A stretch of 64,000 nt of DNA from Azospirillum lipoferum (GTDB lineage Bacteria; Pseudomonadota; Alphaproteobacteria; Azospirillales; Azospirillaceae), in NCBI RefSeq assembly GCF_024170005.1, contig NZ_JALJXJ010000017.1, forward strand, positions 1 to 64,000, given 5' to 3'. The notes under the pieces are model-generated. The model saw only the letters and a program-made list of their open reading frames with translations, had not been told where the DNA came from and did no database searches. Both the position numbers and the translations under genes were made by a program. Positions 18,288 to 26,611 of the stretch are shown here, one piece after another. Position 1 is the stretch's first letter. The number at the start of each line of letters is the position of its first letter.

Positions 18288-19088
18288 TCAGCGGACCAGC
18301 CCGACCGGCTCCCCGGAATCCGGATGCGGGATCACCGCCATCGGCAGGCCGTAGATGGCGCCCAGCCGGGTGGACGTCATGATCTCGGCCGGGGTGCCGC
18401 GGTCGATCAGCCGTCCGCCATGCAGGGCGACGATGTCGTCGCAGAAACGGGCCGCCATGTTCACGTCGTGCAGCACGGCGATCACCCCGATGCCGCGCTC
18501 CCGCGACAGGCGGCGGACCAGGGCCAGCACCTCCACCTGATGGGCGACGTCGAGCGCGGAAATCGGTTCGTCGAGCAGCAGGCAGCCGGCATCCTGGGCG
18601 ATCAGCATGGCGAGCCACACCCGCTGCCGCTCGCCGCCCGACAGGCTGTCCACCAGACGGCCGGCAAAGCGCGCGGTGTCGGTCAGGACCAGCGCCTCCT
18701 CCACCTTGCGGGCGTCCTCGACCCGAAAGGCACCGAGCGCGCCGTGCCAGGGATAGCGGCCGAGCGCCACCAGTTCCCGCACCAGCAGGCCGGAGGCGGG
18801 TGGCATATGCTGCGGCAGGTAGCCGATCCGGCGGGCGAGCGTGCGCTGTTTCCAGCGCTCCAGCGGCTGGCCCTCGAACAGCACCCGTCCGCCGCTGGGA
18901 TGCTGCTGGCGGGCGAGGATCTTGAGCAGGGTCGATTTGCCGGAGCCGTTGTGGCCGATCAGCGCGGTCACCCGGCGGGGAAACAGGTCGCAGGACGGCA
19001 GGTCGAGCAGGAGACGGCCCGGCAGGGCGAAGCTCACCCCGTCGATCCGGAACATCGGCTCGGTCGAAGGCACAACGGGAGAGGTCAT
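18288..19088 (-). CDS. Ferric siderophore ABC transporter ATP-binding protein (FhuC/FepC type)
   Basis: The 266-residue cytoplasmic ATPase powers ferric-siderophore import. Walker A is GHNGSGKST (45-53), the ABC signature LSGGERQ (149-155), Walker B LLLDEP (170-175), and the switch histidine lies in VLHDVNMA. Length and motif spacing match FecE/FhuC proteins. It is the last gene of the uptake operon; its start overlaps the siderophore-interacting protein stop (ATGA at 19085-19088). About 50 nt separate its stop from the promoter of the assembly-line operon. The partner permease is the fused FhuB-like protein at 20200-22194. Confidence 0.95.
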   Translation of the reverse strand: MTSPVVPSTEPMFRIDGVSFALPGRLLLDLPSCDLFPRRVTALIGHNGSGKSTLLKILARQQHPSGGRVLFEGQPLERWKQRTLARRIGYLPQHMPPASGLLVRELVALGRYPWHGALGAFRVEDARKVEEALVLTDTARFAGRLVDSLSGGERQRVWLAMLIAQDAGCLLLDEPISALDVAHQVEVLALVRRLSRERGIGVIAVLHDVNMAARFCDDIVALHGGRLIDRGTPAEIMTSTRLGAIYGLPMAVIPHPDSGEPVGLVR

Positions 19089-20200
19089 GCGGAAGTCCTG
19101 CGGTCTGATGGGGTGTCCGGCGGGGTGCGCCGCCAGTAGGCGACGGTCAGCATGCGGTCGCGGTCGATGCCGCGCCCGCGCAGATGATCGCGCAGACAGG
19201 CAAGGTCTTCGAATTCGCAGGCGACCCAGGCGAACAGATCGTCCGGAAGCGTCAGAGCCTGCACCGCCTCCACCAGGGGCCGCGCCGTCCCGCCGCCCCG
19301 CCGGCGCAGCCAGCGGACGACGACACCGGCGGGAGCCCTGAGTGGCAGTTCGTCCGCCGCATCCTCCACCTCGATTAAGGCGGTGCCGCGGGCATCGGCA
19401 GGCAGCTCCTCCAGGATGCGGGCGATGGCGGGAAGCGCCGTCTCGTCGCCGGCCAGCAGATGCCAGGGCGCCGGGCGGATGCCCAGCCCGCAGGGGCCGG
19501 ACATGCCGCAGAGAGCGCCGGGCCGCGCCCGGCGGGCGAAATCGGCACCGGGTGCGCCATCGGCAAGTCCATGATCCGGATGGCCGTGATCGGGATGGAG
19601 AACGAAATCGATGTCGAGTTCACCCGCCTCGGCGTCGATGCGGCGCAGGGTGTAGTAGCGAACCGCCGGCCGCCGCTCCGGATCGGGCCAGACCGGCCGC
19701 CCGTCGGGACCCGGACGCGGCCAGGACGGCGTCGCCATCCCATCCGTCGCCCCATCCGGCGGCAGATAGAGACGGACATGCAGGTTGTCCGGCGTGGCGA
19801 AGCGGTCGAGATCGCGGCCCAGGAAGGTGATGCGGCGCAGACGTGGCGTCAGGTCCCGGACGGCGATGACCCTGATTTCCCGGAAATCGGTGAAGAGCGG
19901 TCCGGTCTCCACATCGCCGGTCCAGACGATGGAAAGCTCCTCCCCCAGCAGACCGGCCAGCTGTTCGCTGACCGAGGCGCGCAGCCGCTCCAGCAGCCCG
20001 CGGTCGTCCGCCTCCGCCCGCAGATGCAGGGCATCGCCGCCGACGGTCAGGGCCAGCCGGCCGAACGGGCCACTCGCTGCCAGCGCGTCGCCCTCACGGG
20101 TGAAGGTCAGGCCGTAAGGTTCGGCGGCGGCCACCAACTGACCGGCGGCGGCGGCGGGGTGGTCGTGGGGGATCGCGGTATCGCAGGAGAAGCGGGGCAT
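19085..20200 (-). CDS. Siderophore-interacting FAD-binding reductase with extra N-terminal domain
   Basis: A 371-residue ViuB/SIP-family protein. From about residue 105, FREIRVIAVRDLTPRLRRITF begins the FAD-binding fold; RYYTLRRIDA carries the flavin-contact motif and the C-terminal half the NAD(P)H-type SIP domain (GDETALPAIARILE; tail with MLTVAYWRR). These proteins reduce ferric siderophores to release iron in the cytoplasm. The first hundred residues are not part of the canonical SIP fold; they resemble the small DUF2218-like domain that often precedes SIP in alphaproteobacteria. The ATG at 20200 shares one base with the permease stop (TGATG). The frame is open much further upstream, but that stretch is only the shadow of the permease gene. 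Confidence 0.9.
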   Translation of the reverse strand: MPRFSCDTAIPHDHPAAAAGQLVAAAEPYGLTFTREGDALAASGPFGRLALTVGGDALHLRAEADDRGLLERLRASVSEQLAGLLGEELSIVWTGDVETGPLFTDFREIRVIAVRDLTPRLRRITFLGRDLDRFATPDNLHVRLYLPPDGATDGMATPSWPRPGPDGRPVWPDPERRPAVRYYTLRRIDAEAGELDIDFVLHPDHGHPDHGLADGAPGADFARRARPGALCGMSGPCGLGIRPAPWHLLAGDETALPAIARILEELPADARGTALIEVEDAADELPLRAPAGVVVRWLRRRGGGTARPLVEAVQALTLPDDLFAWVACEFEDLACLRDHLRGRGIDRDRMLTVAYWRRTPPDTPSDRRTSA

Positions 20201-22194
20201 CAGCGCCGTCCCAGCAGCCAGAGAAGGAAGGGTCCGCCGATCACCGAGGCAAGCAGCCCGGCCGGCACCTGATAGGGGAAGATCACGCCGCGTCCGAGCC
20301 AGTCGGCCAGCAGCATGACCAGTCCGCCGAGCATGGCGGAGCCGGCGAGATGGGCCGCAGCCCGCTGCAGGCCGAGCATGCGGGCCAGATGCGGTCCCAT
20401 CAGCCCGACGAAGCTCAGCGGCCCGACGATCAGCGTCGCCGCCGCGGTCAGCACGGCCGACAGGCTGAACAGCGCAATGCGGCTCAGCGACGGGCTGACG
20501 CCCAGCGCCGCCGCCACCCCGCCGCCGAGCGGCAGCAGATCGAGCCAACGGGCAATGAAGGGGATCGCGGCACCGGCGAGCAGGGCCAGCGACAGCGCCG
20601 CCAACCCGTCGGTCCACCCGACCATATAGGTCGACCCCGAAAGCCAGGTGACCAGCGTCTGCAGGCGCGGATCCTGCCCGGCCATCAGCACGGCGACGAC
20701 GACGCCGGAAATCGAGCTGGTGGCGACGCCGGCCAGCAGCAGCCGGTCGGGGGAGAAGCCGTCCTTGCGGCCGAGCGCCAGCATCGCCGCCAGCACCGCG
20801 ACCGCCCCCGCCCCGCCGGCCGCGATCTGCGCGCCACGCTCCGGCGCCTCGACCGAGAACATCAGCGCGATCACGCCGAGGATCGCGCCGGAGGAAACGC
20901 CGAGGATCTCCGGCGCCGCCAGCGGGTTGCCGGTCATCCGCTGCAGAACGGTGCCGGCCACCGCCAGCATCGCACCGCCCGACAGGGCCGCCAGCGCCCG
21001 CGGCAGGCGCCAGGGCTCCAGCGTGGCGAAATCGGCGCCGACGCTCCAACTCCAGCCGTCCGGGCCGGGGCCGAAGGCGACCGCCGCCCACAGGACCAGC
21101 GGCAACAGCAGGGCGACGCCGGCAAGGACGATGCCCGGCCGGGAAGCCCGCGGCGGCGGCGGTGCCGCAGTCATGACCGGAGGTGCGGTGCTGCGCAGCC
21201 GCGGCAGAAGCCACAGCAGCATCGGCACGCCCAGCACCGCGGTGACGGCACCGGTCGGCAGTTCGCGGTAGGTGATCGGCGCCATCAGCACCAGGGAATC
21301 GGTCGCCCACAGCAGAGCGGCACCGCACAGGGGCGCCCACAGCATCCGCTGGCCCAGCCGGCGGGCACCGGCCATGCCGACGATGGTCGGGGCGGCCAGA
21401 CCGACGAAGCTGACCACGCCGACAGCGGCGACGGTCAGGGCGGCCAGCATCACGGCGATCGTCAGCCCGGCGAGACGGGCGCCGACCACCGACAGGCCCA
21501 GGCTGCGCGCCCCACCCTCCCCCAGGCCCAACAGGGTCAGCGGGCGCAGCACCAGCAGGGCGGCAACCGCCAGCACCGCCAGCCTTGGCGCCAGGAAGGC
21601 GGCCATGCCCCAATCCTGCTGGTCGAGGAAGCCGGCCCCCCACAGGAACAGGCCGATCAGCAGATCGTGGTTGAACAGCACCATCACGCCACTGACCGAC
21701 CCGGCATAGAGGCTGAGGACGAGGCCGGCCAGGATGACGGTGACCGGCGACAGCCCCTTGCGCCAGGACAGCGCCAGCAGGGCCGCCGCCGACAGCCCGG
21801 CGCCGGCCAGCGCGACCCACTCCCGCCCCAGCGCCAGCGCCTCGGGAACCCATAGGGTCGCGACGGCGAGCGACAGGTGCGCGCCGGCGGAAATGCCCAG
21901 GGTGGCCGGCTCGGCCAGCGGGTTGCGTAGGACCTGCTGCAGGATGGTGCCGGCCAGTCCCAGCGCCGCCCCCACCAGCAGGGCGACGGCAAAGCGCGGA
22001 AACAGGACATAATGGGCGGCAAGCTGGTCGAGCCGCGCCGGATCGGGATCGAGCAGCGCCCGCCACCACAGCTCCGGCGGCAACTGGCGGTCGAGCACCA
22101 GAAGGGAGGCCAGCCCGGCCAGCAGGAACAGGCCGGCCACCGGCCATGCGGGGCCGAAGCGGCGGAAGGACGGCGGCATCGCGGTGTCAGCCAT
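20200..22194 (-). CDS. Ferric siderophore ABC permease, two fused halves (FhuB type)
   Basis: The product has 664 residues and two homologous FecCD-type permease halves of roughly 330 residues in one chain, as in FhuB; each has about ten hydrophobic helices. Repeated landmarks are GAALGLAGTILQQVLRNPLA in the first half and GGAMLAVAGTVLQRMTGNPLA in the second. Each half also has a GVVSFVGLAAP / GPLSFVGLMGP coupling-helix segment. FhuB-type permeases usually carry hydroxamate siderophores, which fits the N-monooxygenase and N-acyltransferase nearby. I chose the ATG at 22194, overlapping the binding-protein stop by 8 nt, because it precedes the first membrane segment; the upstream in-frame extension lies inside that neighbour. 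Confidence 0.93.
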   Translation of the reverse strand: MADTAMPPSFRRFGPAWPVAGLFLLAGLASLLVLDRQLPPELWWRALLDPDPARLDQLAAHYVLFPRFAVALLVGAALGLAGTILQQVLRNPLAEPATLGISAGAHLSLAVATLWVPEALALGREWVALAGAGLSAAALLALSWRKGLSPVTVILAGLVLSLYAGSVSGVMVLFNHDLLIGLFLWGAGFLDQQDWGMAAFLAPRLAVLAVAALLVLRPLTLLGLGEGGARSLGLSVVGARLAGLTIAVMLAALTVAAVGVVSFVGLAAPTIVGMAGARRLGQRMLWAPLCGAALLWATDSLVLMAPITYRELPTGAVTAVLGVPMLLWLLPRLRSTAPPVMTAAPPPPRASRPGIVLAGVALLLPLVLWAAVAFGPGPDGWSWSVGADFATLEPWRLPRALAALSGGAMLAVAGTVLQRMTGNPLAAPEILGVSSGAILGVIALMFSVEAPERGAQIAAGGAGAVAVLAAMLALGRKDGFSPDRLLLAGVATSSISGVVVAVLMAGQDPRLQTLVTWLSGSTYMVGWTDGLAALSLALLAGAAIPFIARWLDLLPLGGGVAAALGVSPSLSRIALFSLSAVLTAAATLIVGPLSFVGLMGPHLARMLGLQRAAAHLAGSAMLGGLVMLLADWLGRGVIFPYQVPAGLLASVIGGPFLLWLLGRR

Positions 22195-23119
22195 GGCTCT
22201 GCGGCAGCCTTTCGCCGAGCAGGCGGACGAACCGTTCGGCCGTCGGGACGCCGCCATAGAACAGGATGGGCGGCAGGATGGTGACGCGGCCTTCGCGCAG
22301 GAAGGGCAGCCCGGCGAACAGCGGCAGGGCGGCCAACGCTTCCAGCGCCCGTTTGCCCTCGCTGCCGATGTTGACCAGCCCGGCCTCGGGACGCCCGGTG
22401 AGCCGGTCCATCGTCACCGTGGCATGGCCATAGGGGCCGCTCGGCCCGGTCCAGGCATTCCCGATCCCCAGCCGGTCGAGGAGATCCTGATAAAGGCTGT
22501 TGCGTCCATGGATGAGGACGCGGCGCCCGTCGAGAACGCTGAGAACATAGAGCGGGCGCGTGACCACGCCGGTCAGGCGCGCCCGTGCCTCGTCCAGTGC
22601 CCGGTCGAGCCGCGCGACCGCAAGCTCCGCCGCCTCCGGCACACCCAGTTCGCCGGCCAGCCCGCGCAGGGCAGCGATGGCGAAGGCGAGCTGGCCGTTC
22701 CGCCCTTCGCTCTCCCCGGAACCCGTGTCGAAGGACCGATAGAGGGTAAGCGGCGCGATCCGCGCCAGCCGGCCGTGCACCGCCGACAGCATGCCGTCGG
22801 TGACGAAGCGCGCCGGGGCCAGCCGGTCGAGCAGTTCCAGGTTCGGCTCCGCCCGGGCGCCGATGTCGGGAACACCGGCCGGCACCGCCGGCTCGATCAC
22901 CGAACGGCGGTAGCGGTCGATCTCGGGCAGGCCGCGCGGGGCGATGCCCAACGCCAACAGGGCCTGCGCGCTCGTCCAGTCGAGCGCGCAGGCCCCGCCT
23001 GCCTCCTCGGCCCGCACCGGCCGCGTGCCGCCGGCCAGGAGACCGAGCGGCAGCGCAGAGGCCATGCGGAGGAACCGGCGCCGGTCCGGGGCGCCGGCCA
23101 TGTCGGGCATCGGCCGCAA
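22187..23119 (-). CDS. Periplasmic ferric siderophore-binding protein (FhuD type, Tat signal)
   Basis: A 310-residue substrate-binding protein of the FhuD/FepB class. The N-terminus carries a twin-arginine signal, DRRRFLRMASALPLGLLAGG, so it is probably exported folded. The helical-backbone class shows in the long RGLAGELGVPEAAELAVARLD stretch and the absence of the hinge found in sugar-binding proteins. It takes the siderophore from the TonB receptor to the fused permease. The gene begins 10 nt after the receptor stop; a second in-frame ATG four codons in is an alternative start. It overlaps the permease gene by 8 nt. Confidence 0.9.
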   Translation of the reverse strand: MRPMPDMAGAPDRRRFLRMASALPLGLLAGGTRPVRAEEAGGACALDWTSAQALLALGIAPRGLPEIDRYRRSVIEPAVPAGVPDIGARAEPNLELLDRLAPARFVTDGMLSAVHGRLARIAPLTLYRSFDTGSGESEGRNGQLAFAIAALRGLAGELGVPEAAELAVARLDRALDEARARLTGVVTRPLYVLSVLDGRRVLIHGRNSLYQDLLDRLGIGNAWTGPSGPYGHATVTMDRLTGRPEAGLVNIGSEGKRALEALAALPLFAGLPFLREGRVTILPPILFYGGVPTAERFVRLLGERLPQSHG

Positions 23120-23129
23120 CGGTCGTGCC

Positions 23130-25391
23130 TTACCAGCTGTACTTCAGCGTCGCCAGGACCTGGCGGCGGTTGCCGTACAGCACCGTGTTGTCATAGAAAC
23201 CCGCCGAGTAATATTTCTTGTCGGTCAGGTTGCTGACGTTGAGCGCGACGCTGGCGCCCTGCAGTTCGGACCGCAGCGCCCCCAGATCGTAGCGGACCGC
23301 GGCATCGACCAGCGTGTAGTCGGGGATGGTCTCGGTGTTGCCCGTATTCTTGGCCGAGCCGACATAGCGCGCGCCGGCACCGAGGCCGAGGCCGGTGAGC
23401 GGACCCGACTTGACGGTATAGTCGCCCCAGGCGGACGCCATGTGGCGCGGAATGCCCTTCGGACGCAGCCCGACCGAGCTGGTGGTGGAGCCGACGGCGG
23501 GATTGTCCTTGGTGATCTCCGCATCGACGAAGGCGTAGGAGGCGATCAGGCTGAACTCCTCCGTCAGCTCCATCTTGCCTTCCAGTTCGATGCCGCGGCT
23601 GCGGATCTCGCCGTCCTGAACGGAGAAGCCGCTGTAGGTCGGATCGTTGGTCACCACATTCTGCTGGGTAATGTGGTAGAGCGAGGCGGAGATGAAGCTG
23701 TTCCAGCCGTTCGGCTGGTACTTCACGCCCACCTCGTACTGGGTGCCGGTGGTCGGCTTGAAGGTGCCGCCGCCACGCTGCGGCGCGTAGGTGCCGGTGG
23801 TCGGCTGGAACGAGGTCGCATAGCTGGCATAGGGCGCGATGCCGTTGTCGAAGACATAGCCCAGACCGACGCGGCCGGTGAAATGATGGTCGCGCGCGGT
23901 CTGGGAGCTGCTGGACAGGTTGTCCGTCTCCTTGTCCACCACCCAGTCCTGGCGGCCGCTGAGAGTCAGGATCCAGTTGTCGTAGCGCAGCTGGTCCTGC
24001 AGGTAGGCGCCGATCTGGCTCAGGTTACTCTTGCCGTCCACCCAGGGGTCGGCATAGAGGAAATCGGTCCCCGGGTAGCTTGGGTTGAGCACGTCGATCA
24101 CCAGCGAATTCAATGAATTGCGCCGCGTCTCACGCCCGATGTAGTAGCCGTAGTCGACGCCGGCCAGGATGGTGTGCGACACCGGACCGGTCGTGACCTT
24201 GCCCTGGACGTTGCTGTCGAGCAGGTAGGTCTCGGTGGTCTTCGGACGGTCCTGCACGCCGACCGGATAGAAGCGACCGTTCTCCAGCTCCACCGGCCAT
24301 GCGGTGCTGAAGGCGCTGACGAAATTCACCCGCGAATGCATGTAGCGGGCGTTCTGGTGGAAGGTCCAGTCCGGGCTGATCTCATGCTCCAGCTCGTAGC
24401 CGATGGTGGTGTTCTGCACCTTCCAGTCGGAATAGCCGGGAATGCCAAAGAAGAGATCGGTGCCGATCTGGCCCATCGCATCGCGGGGAATGCTCTGCTC
24501 CGCCCCGCTCATCTTCAGCTTCTGATAGCTGGCGAGCAGGGTCATCTTGGTCTTGTCGGTCGGCTTGAAGGTCAAGGCCGGCGCGATGTAGAAGCGGTCG
24601 TCGGGCGCATGGTCGACCTGGGTGTCGGACATGCGGCCGAGGCCGGTCAGGCGGTACAGCACCTTGCCGTCGCCATCCACCGGCCCGCCGAAATCGAAGG
24701 CGGCCTGGCGGCGGTCGAAGCTGCCGGTCTGCAGCTGAATCTCGTGCAGAGGCTTGTCGGTCGGCCGTTTGGTGGTCAGGTTCACCACGCCGCCGGGCGA
24801 GGTCTGGCCGAACAGGACCGACGACGGGCCCTTGACGACGTCCACGCGCTCCAGCCCGTACGGCTCGAAATTGGTGTCGTAGTTGTTGAAGCCGGCCCGA
24901 AGGCCGTCACGGTAGATGCCGAACAGGTTGAAATCGCGGAACCCGCGCATCGAGAAGTCCGGGGCACCGGGACCGCCGGGATAATCGACCACCGCGATGC
25001 CGGGCGAATAGGCCACCGCGCCGGCAAAATCCTGCACTGCGCGCTGATCCAGCTCCTTGCGGGTCACGACGGAAATCGTCTGGGGGATTTCGACCAGCGG
25101 CGTCTCGACCTTGGTGCCGACCGCGCTGCGGGTCGCGACATTGCCTTCGGTACCGCCGACGACGCCCTGCACGGAAATCGGTCCGAGAACCATGCTGTCG
25201 CCGCCGGTGGCCTGGGTGTCGCCGGCCTTTCCGCTGTCCGTCGCCTGCTGCGCCAGACCGGCCGGCTGGTTCGCCATCAGCGCCAGACCGGCCATCGTGG
25301 TCGCCAGCAGGAAAGCCCTCAGACGCCCGCGCTTGCCCGACGCCGCGCGACCGGCCGGCACGGCCGCCCCAACCTCGATCTCCATCTCCAT
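23130..25391 (-). CDS. TonB-dependent siderophore receptor
   Basis: A 753-residue outer-membrane receptor. A signal peptide occupies roughly residues 1-48 (charged start, hydrophobic LRAFLLATTMAGLALMA, then GLAQQA). No N-terminal STN signalling domain is present, so it should not signal through an anti-sigma factor. A plug domain follows (VPQ-like VEIPQTISVVTRKEL, YSPGIAVVDYPGGPGA, MRGF, ERVDVVKGPSSVLFG, GGVVNLTTKRP), then the 22-strand barrel ending in the aromatic LATLKYSW. This is the siderophore subfamily (FhuA/FpvA/FoxA-like). It heads the uptake operon and has its own predicted iron-starvation promoter at 25457-25483. Confidence 0.95.
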   Translation of the reverse strand: MEMEIEVGAAVPAGRAASGKRGRLRAFLLATTMAGLALMANQPAGLAQQATDSGKAGDTQATGGDSMVLGPISVQGVVGGTEGNVATRSAVGTKVETPLVEIPQTISVVTRKELDQRAVQDFAGAVAYSPGIAVVDYPGGPGAPDFSMRGFRDFNLFGIYRDGLRAGFNNYDTNFEPYGLERVDVVKGPSSVLFGQTSPGGVVNLTTKRPTDKPLHEIQLQTGSFDRRQAAFDFGGPVDGDGKVLYRLTGLGRMSDTQVDHAPDDRFYIAPALTFKPTDKTKMTLLASYQKLKMSGAEQSIPRDAMGQIGTDLFFGIPGYSDWKVQNTTIGYELEHEISPDWTFHQNARYMHSRVNFVSAFSTAWPVELENGRFYPVGVQDRPKTTETYLLDSNVQGKVTTGPVSHTILAGVDYGYYIGRETRRNSLNSLVIDVLNPSYPGTDFLYADPWVDGKSNLSQIGAYLQDQLRYDNWILTLSGRQDWVVDKETDNLSSSSQTARDHHFTGRVGLGYVFDNGIAPYASYATSFQPTTGTYAPQRGGGTFKPTTGTQYEVGVKYQPNGWNSFISASLYHITQQNVVTNDPTYSGFSVQDGEIRSRGIELEGKMELTEEFSLIASYAFVDAEITKDNPAVGSTTSSVGLRPKGIPRHMASAWGDYTVKSGPLTGLGLGAGARYVGSAKNTGNTETIPDYTLVDAAVRYDLGALRSELQGASVALNVSNLTDKKYYSAGFYDNTVLYGNRRQVLATLKYSW

Positions 25392-25456
25392 TCCCCCAAA
25401 CTGAAGCTCCGTCCGACGGGGTTCCGCTTCCGGCGAAATCCGTCTCCCGGCTCTAA

Positions 25457-25483
25457 GACGAAGGGGGTAGATGAAGATTAAGG
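25457..25483 (-). promoter_or_regulatory. Predicted iron-starvation ECF sigma promoter of the TonB receptor operon
   Basis: On the minus strand the site reads CCTTAAT, 14 nt, then TTCGTC. Length and both conserved blocks equal those of the boxes at 18212-18238 and 29434-29460. Its upstream half overlaps the stop codon of the N-acyltransferase gene. The predicted start near 25447 leaves a leader of about 56 nt before the receptor ATG. Confidence 0.6.
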
Positions 25484-26569
25484 AGATTCTTTCATATGTA
25501 GGAATTTTTCGTGCGCGCCCGGGTCGGACGACGGCTCCGACAGGCCGGGACAGCGGTCGAAGAAGTACCGGCGGTCGAGCAACATCAGGGCGGCACGCTT
25601 GTGCGGAAAGTCGAAATCACGCTCGCGCAGGAAGCCGAGGGACTGCATGTGGCCGATCATGCGGGCGTTGTCGGCCCGCGGTTCCGACACCACGCGGGCG
25701 GTGCGGGCATCGGACAGGAACAGCCAGTGGACCAGCGCCGAAAGCCACGAGCGGACCTTGTGCGGTCCACGATGATGCTCCTCGCCCACCAGCATATGGA
25801 TGCCGCGGTCGTGATCGCCCGGCGCGCAGAAGGGCGCGATGCGATCCTCCTTCGCCCAATAGGCCTCGAAATAGGCGAATGGCTCGTCATCGAAGCAGCC
25901 TATCAGCGTCTGGACATGCGGGTCCTCCGCCAGCCCCTCCAGATAGGCGCGATGTTTCAGGAAGTCGCCGCCCTCCTGCCAGAATTCCAGCACCCGCGGG
26001 GTGTTCTGCCAACGGTTGAAACGCTCCAGATCGGTTTCGATGTCGAGACTGCGCAGCGAAATCCACAGCCCGAGCGCCGGATCGAACCGGCGGTACAACT
26101 CTCCGACCGGCTTGGGCGGCCGATGGAGGCCGCTTCCGTCACCGCGCGCGATGGACGGAAAGCCGCCGGTGCCGGGACTGCGCAGCCAGGGTCCAGGCAA
26201 CTGCCAGAAGGCGTCGCGGCGGCACAGCGCGCCACCCACGCCGTCGGCAAGCAGCAGGCCAGACCGCAACGCCGCCGGATCGGGCTCGATGCCGCGCCAG
26301 ACCAGAAGGCGGCGAGCCGGATCGCCACCCGGATCACAGCTGAACAGACAGCAGGCCGCGGCCCAGGCAGCCTCCGCCGAAAGCGGAGCGGGACGATCCC
26401 GGCCGCCCTCCGAGCCGCCCTCAGGAACAAGGGCGATGCCGCCCTCAACCGGCTCGCAAATGGCGGACAGCAGCGGAACGCCGTCGACGGCAAGATGCAG
26501 GCGGCCGGGCTGGACCTCCGCGGTCAGCCGGCGGCCGTCGGGCAAAGGCAAGGTACGGGATGACGTCAT
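25478..26569 (-). CDS. AlcB/IucB-type siderophore N-acyltransferase (hydroxamate formation)
   Basis: The 363-residue product ends in a GNAT domain of the kind found in IucB, AlcB and RhbD (about residues 170-345). It includes LWISLRSLDIETDLERFNRWQN-like entry residues and the GIHMLVGEEHHRGPHKVRS acyl-CoA segment. These enzymes acylate the N-hydroxyl amine made by an ornithine or lysine monooxygenase, giving the hydroxamate iron ligand. The acyl donor (acetyl, hydroxybutyryl or other) cannot be read. The N-terminal 150 residues are divergent, as usual for the family. It follows the hydrolase gene by 42 nt in the tailoring operon; its stop overlaps the promoter of the receptor operon. Confidence 0.88.
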   Translation of the reverse strand: MTSSRTLPLPDGRRLTAEVQPGRLHLAVDGVPLLSAICEPVEGGIALVPEGGSEGGRDRPAPLSAEAAWAAACCLFSCDPGGDPARRLLVWRGIEPDPAALRSGLLLADGVGGALCRRDAFWQLPGPWLRSPGTGGFPSIARGDGSGLHRPPKPVGELYRRFDPALGLWISLRSLDIETDLERFNRWQNTPRVLEFWQEGGDFLKHRAYLEGLAEDPHVQTLIGCFDDEPFAYFEAYWAKEDRIAPFCAPGDHDRGIHMLVGEEHHRGPHKVRSWLSALVHWLFLSDARTARVVSEPRADNARMIGHMQSLGFLRERDFDFPHKRAALMLLDRRYFFDRCPGLSEPSSDPGAHEKFLHMKESP

Positions 26570-26611
26570 GATGGCACTTTCCTGTTGCTGGCATCCGCTG
26601 CCGCCGCCCCC

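Noticed and set aside
20350..21855. Gln/Arg-rich plus-strand open frame
   Set aside because: Antisense to the FhuB-type permease; composition is what a complemented membrane protein gives in GC-rich DNA.
20201..22147. N-terminal extension of the siderophore-interacting protein to over 1000 residues
   Set aside because: The extension is another frame of the permease gene; the ATG at 20200 overlapping the permease stop gives the expected protein.
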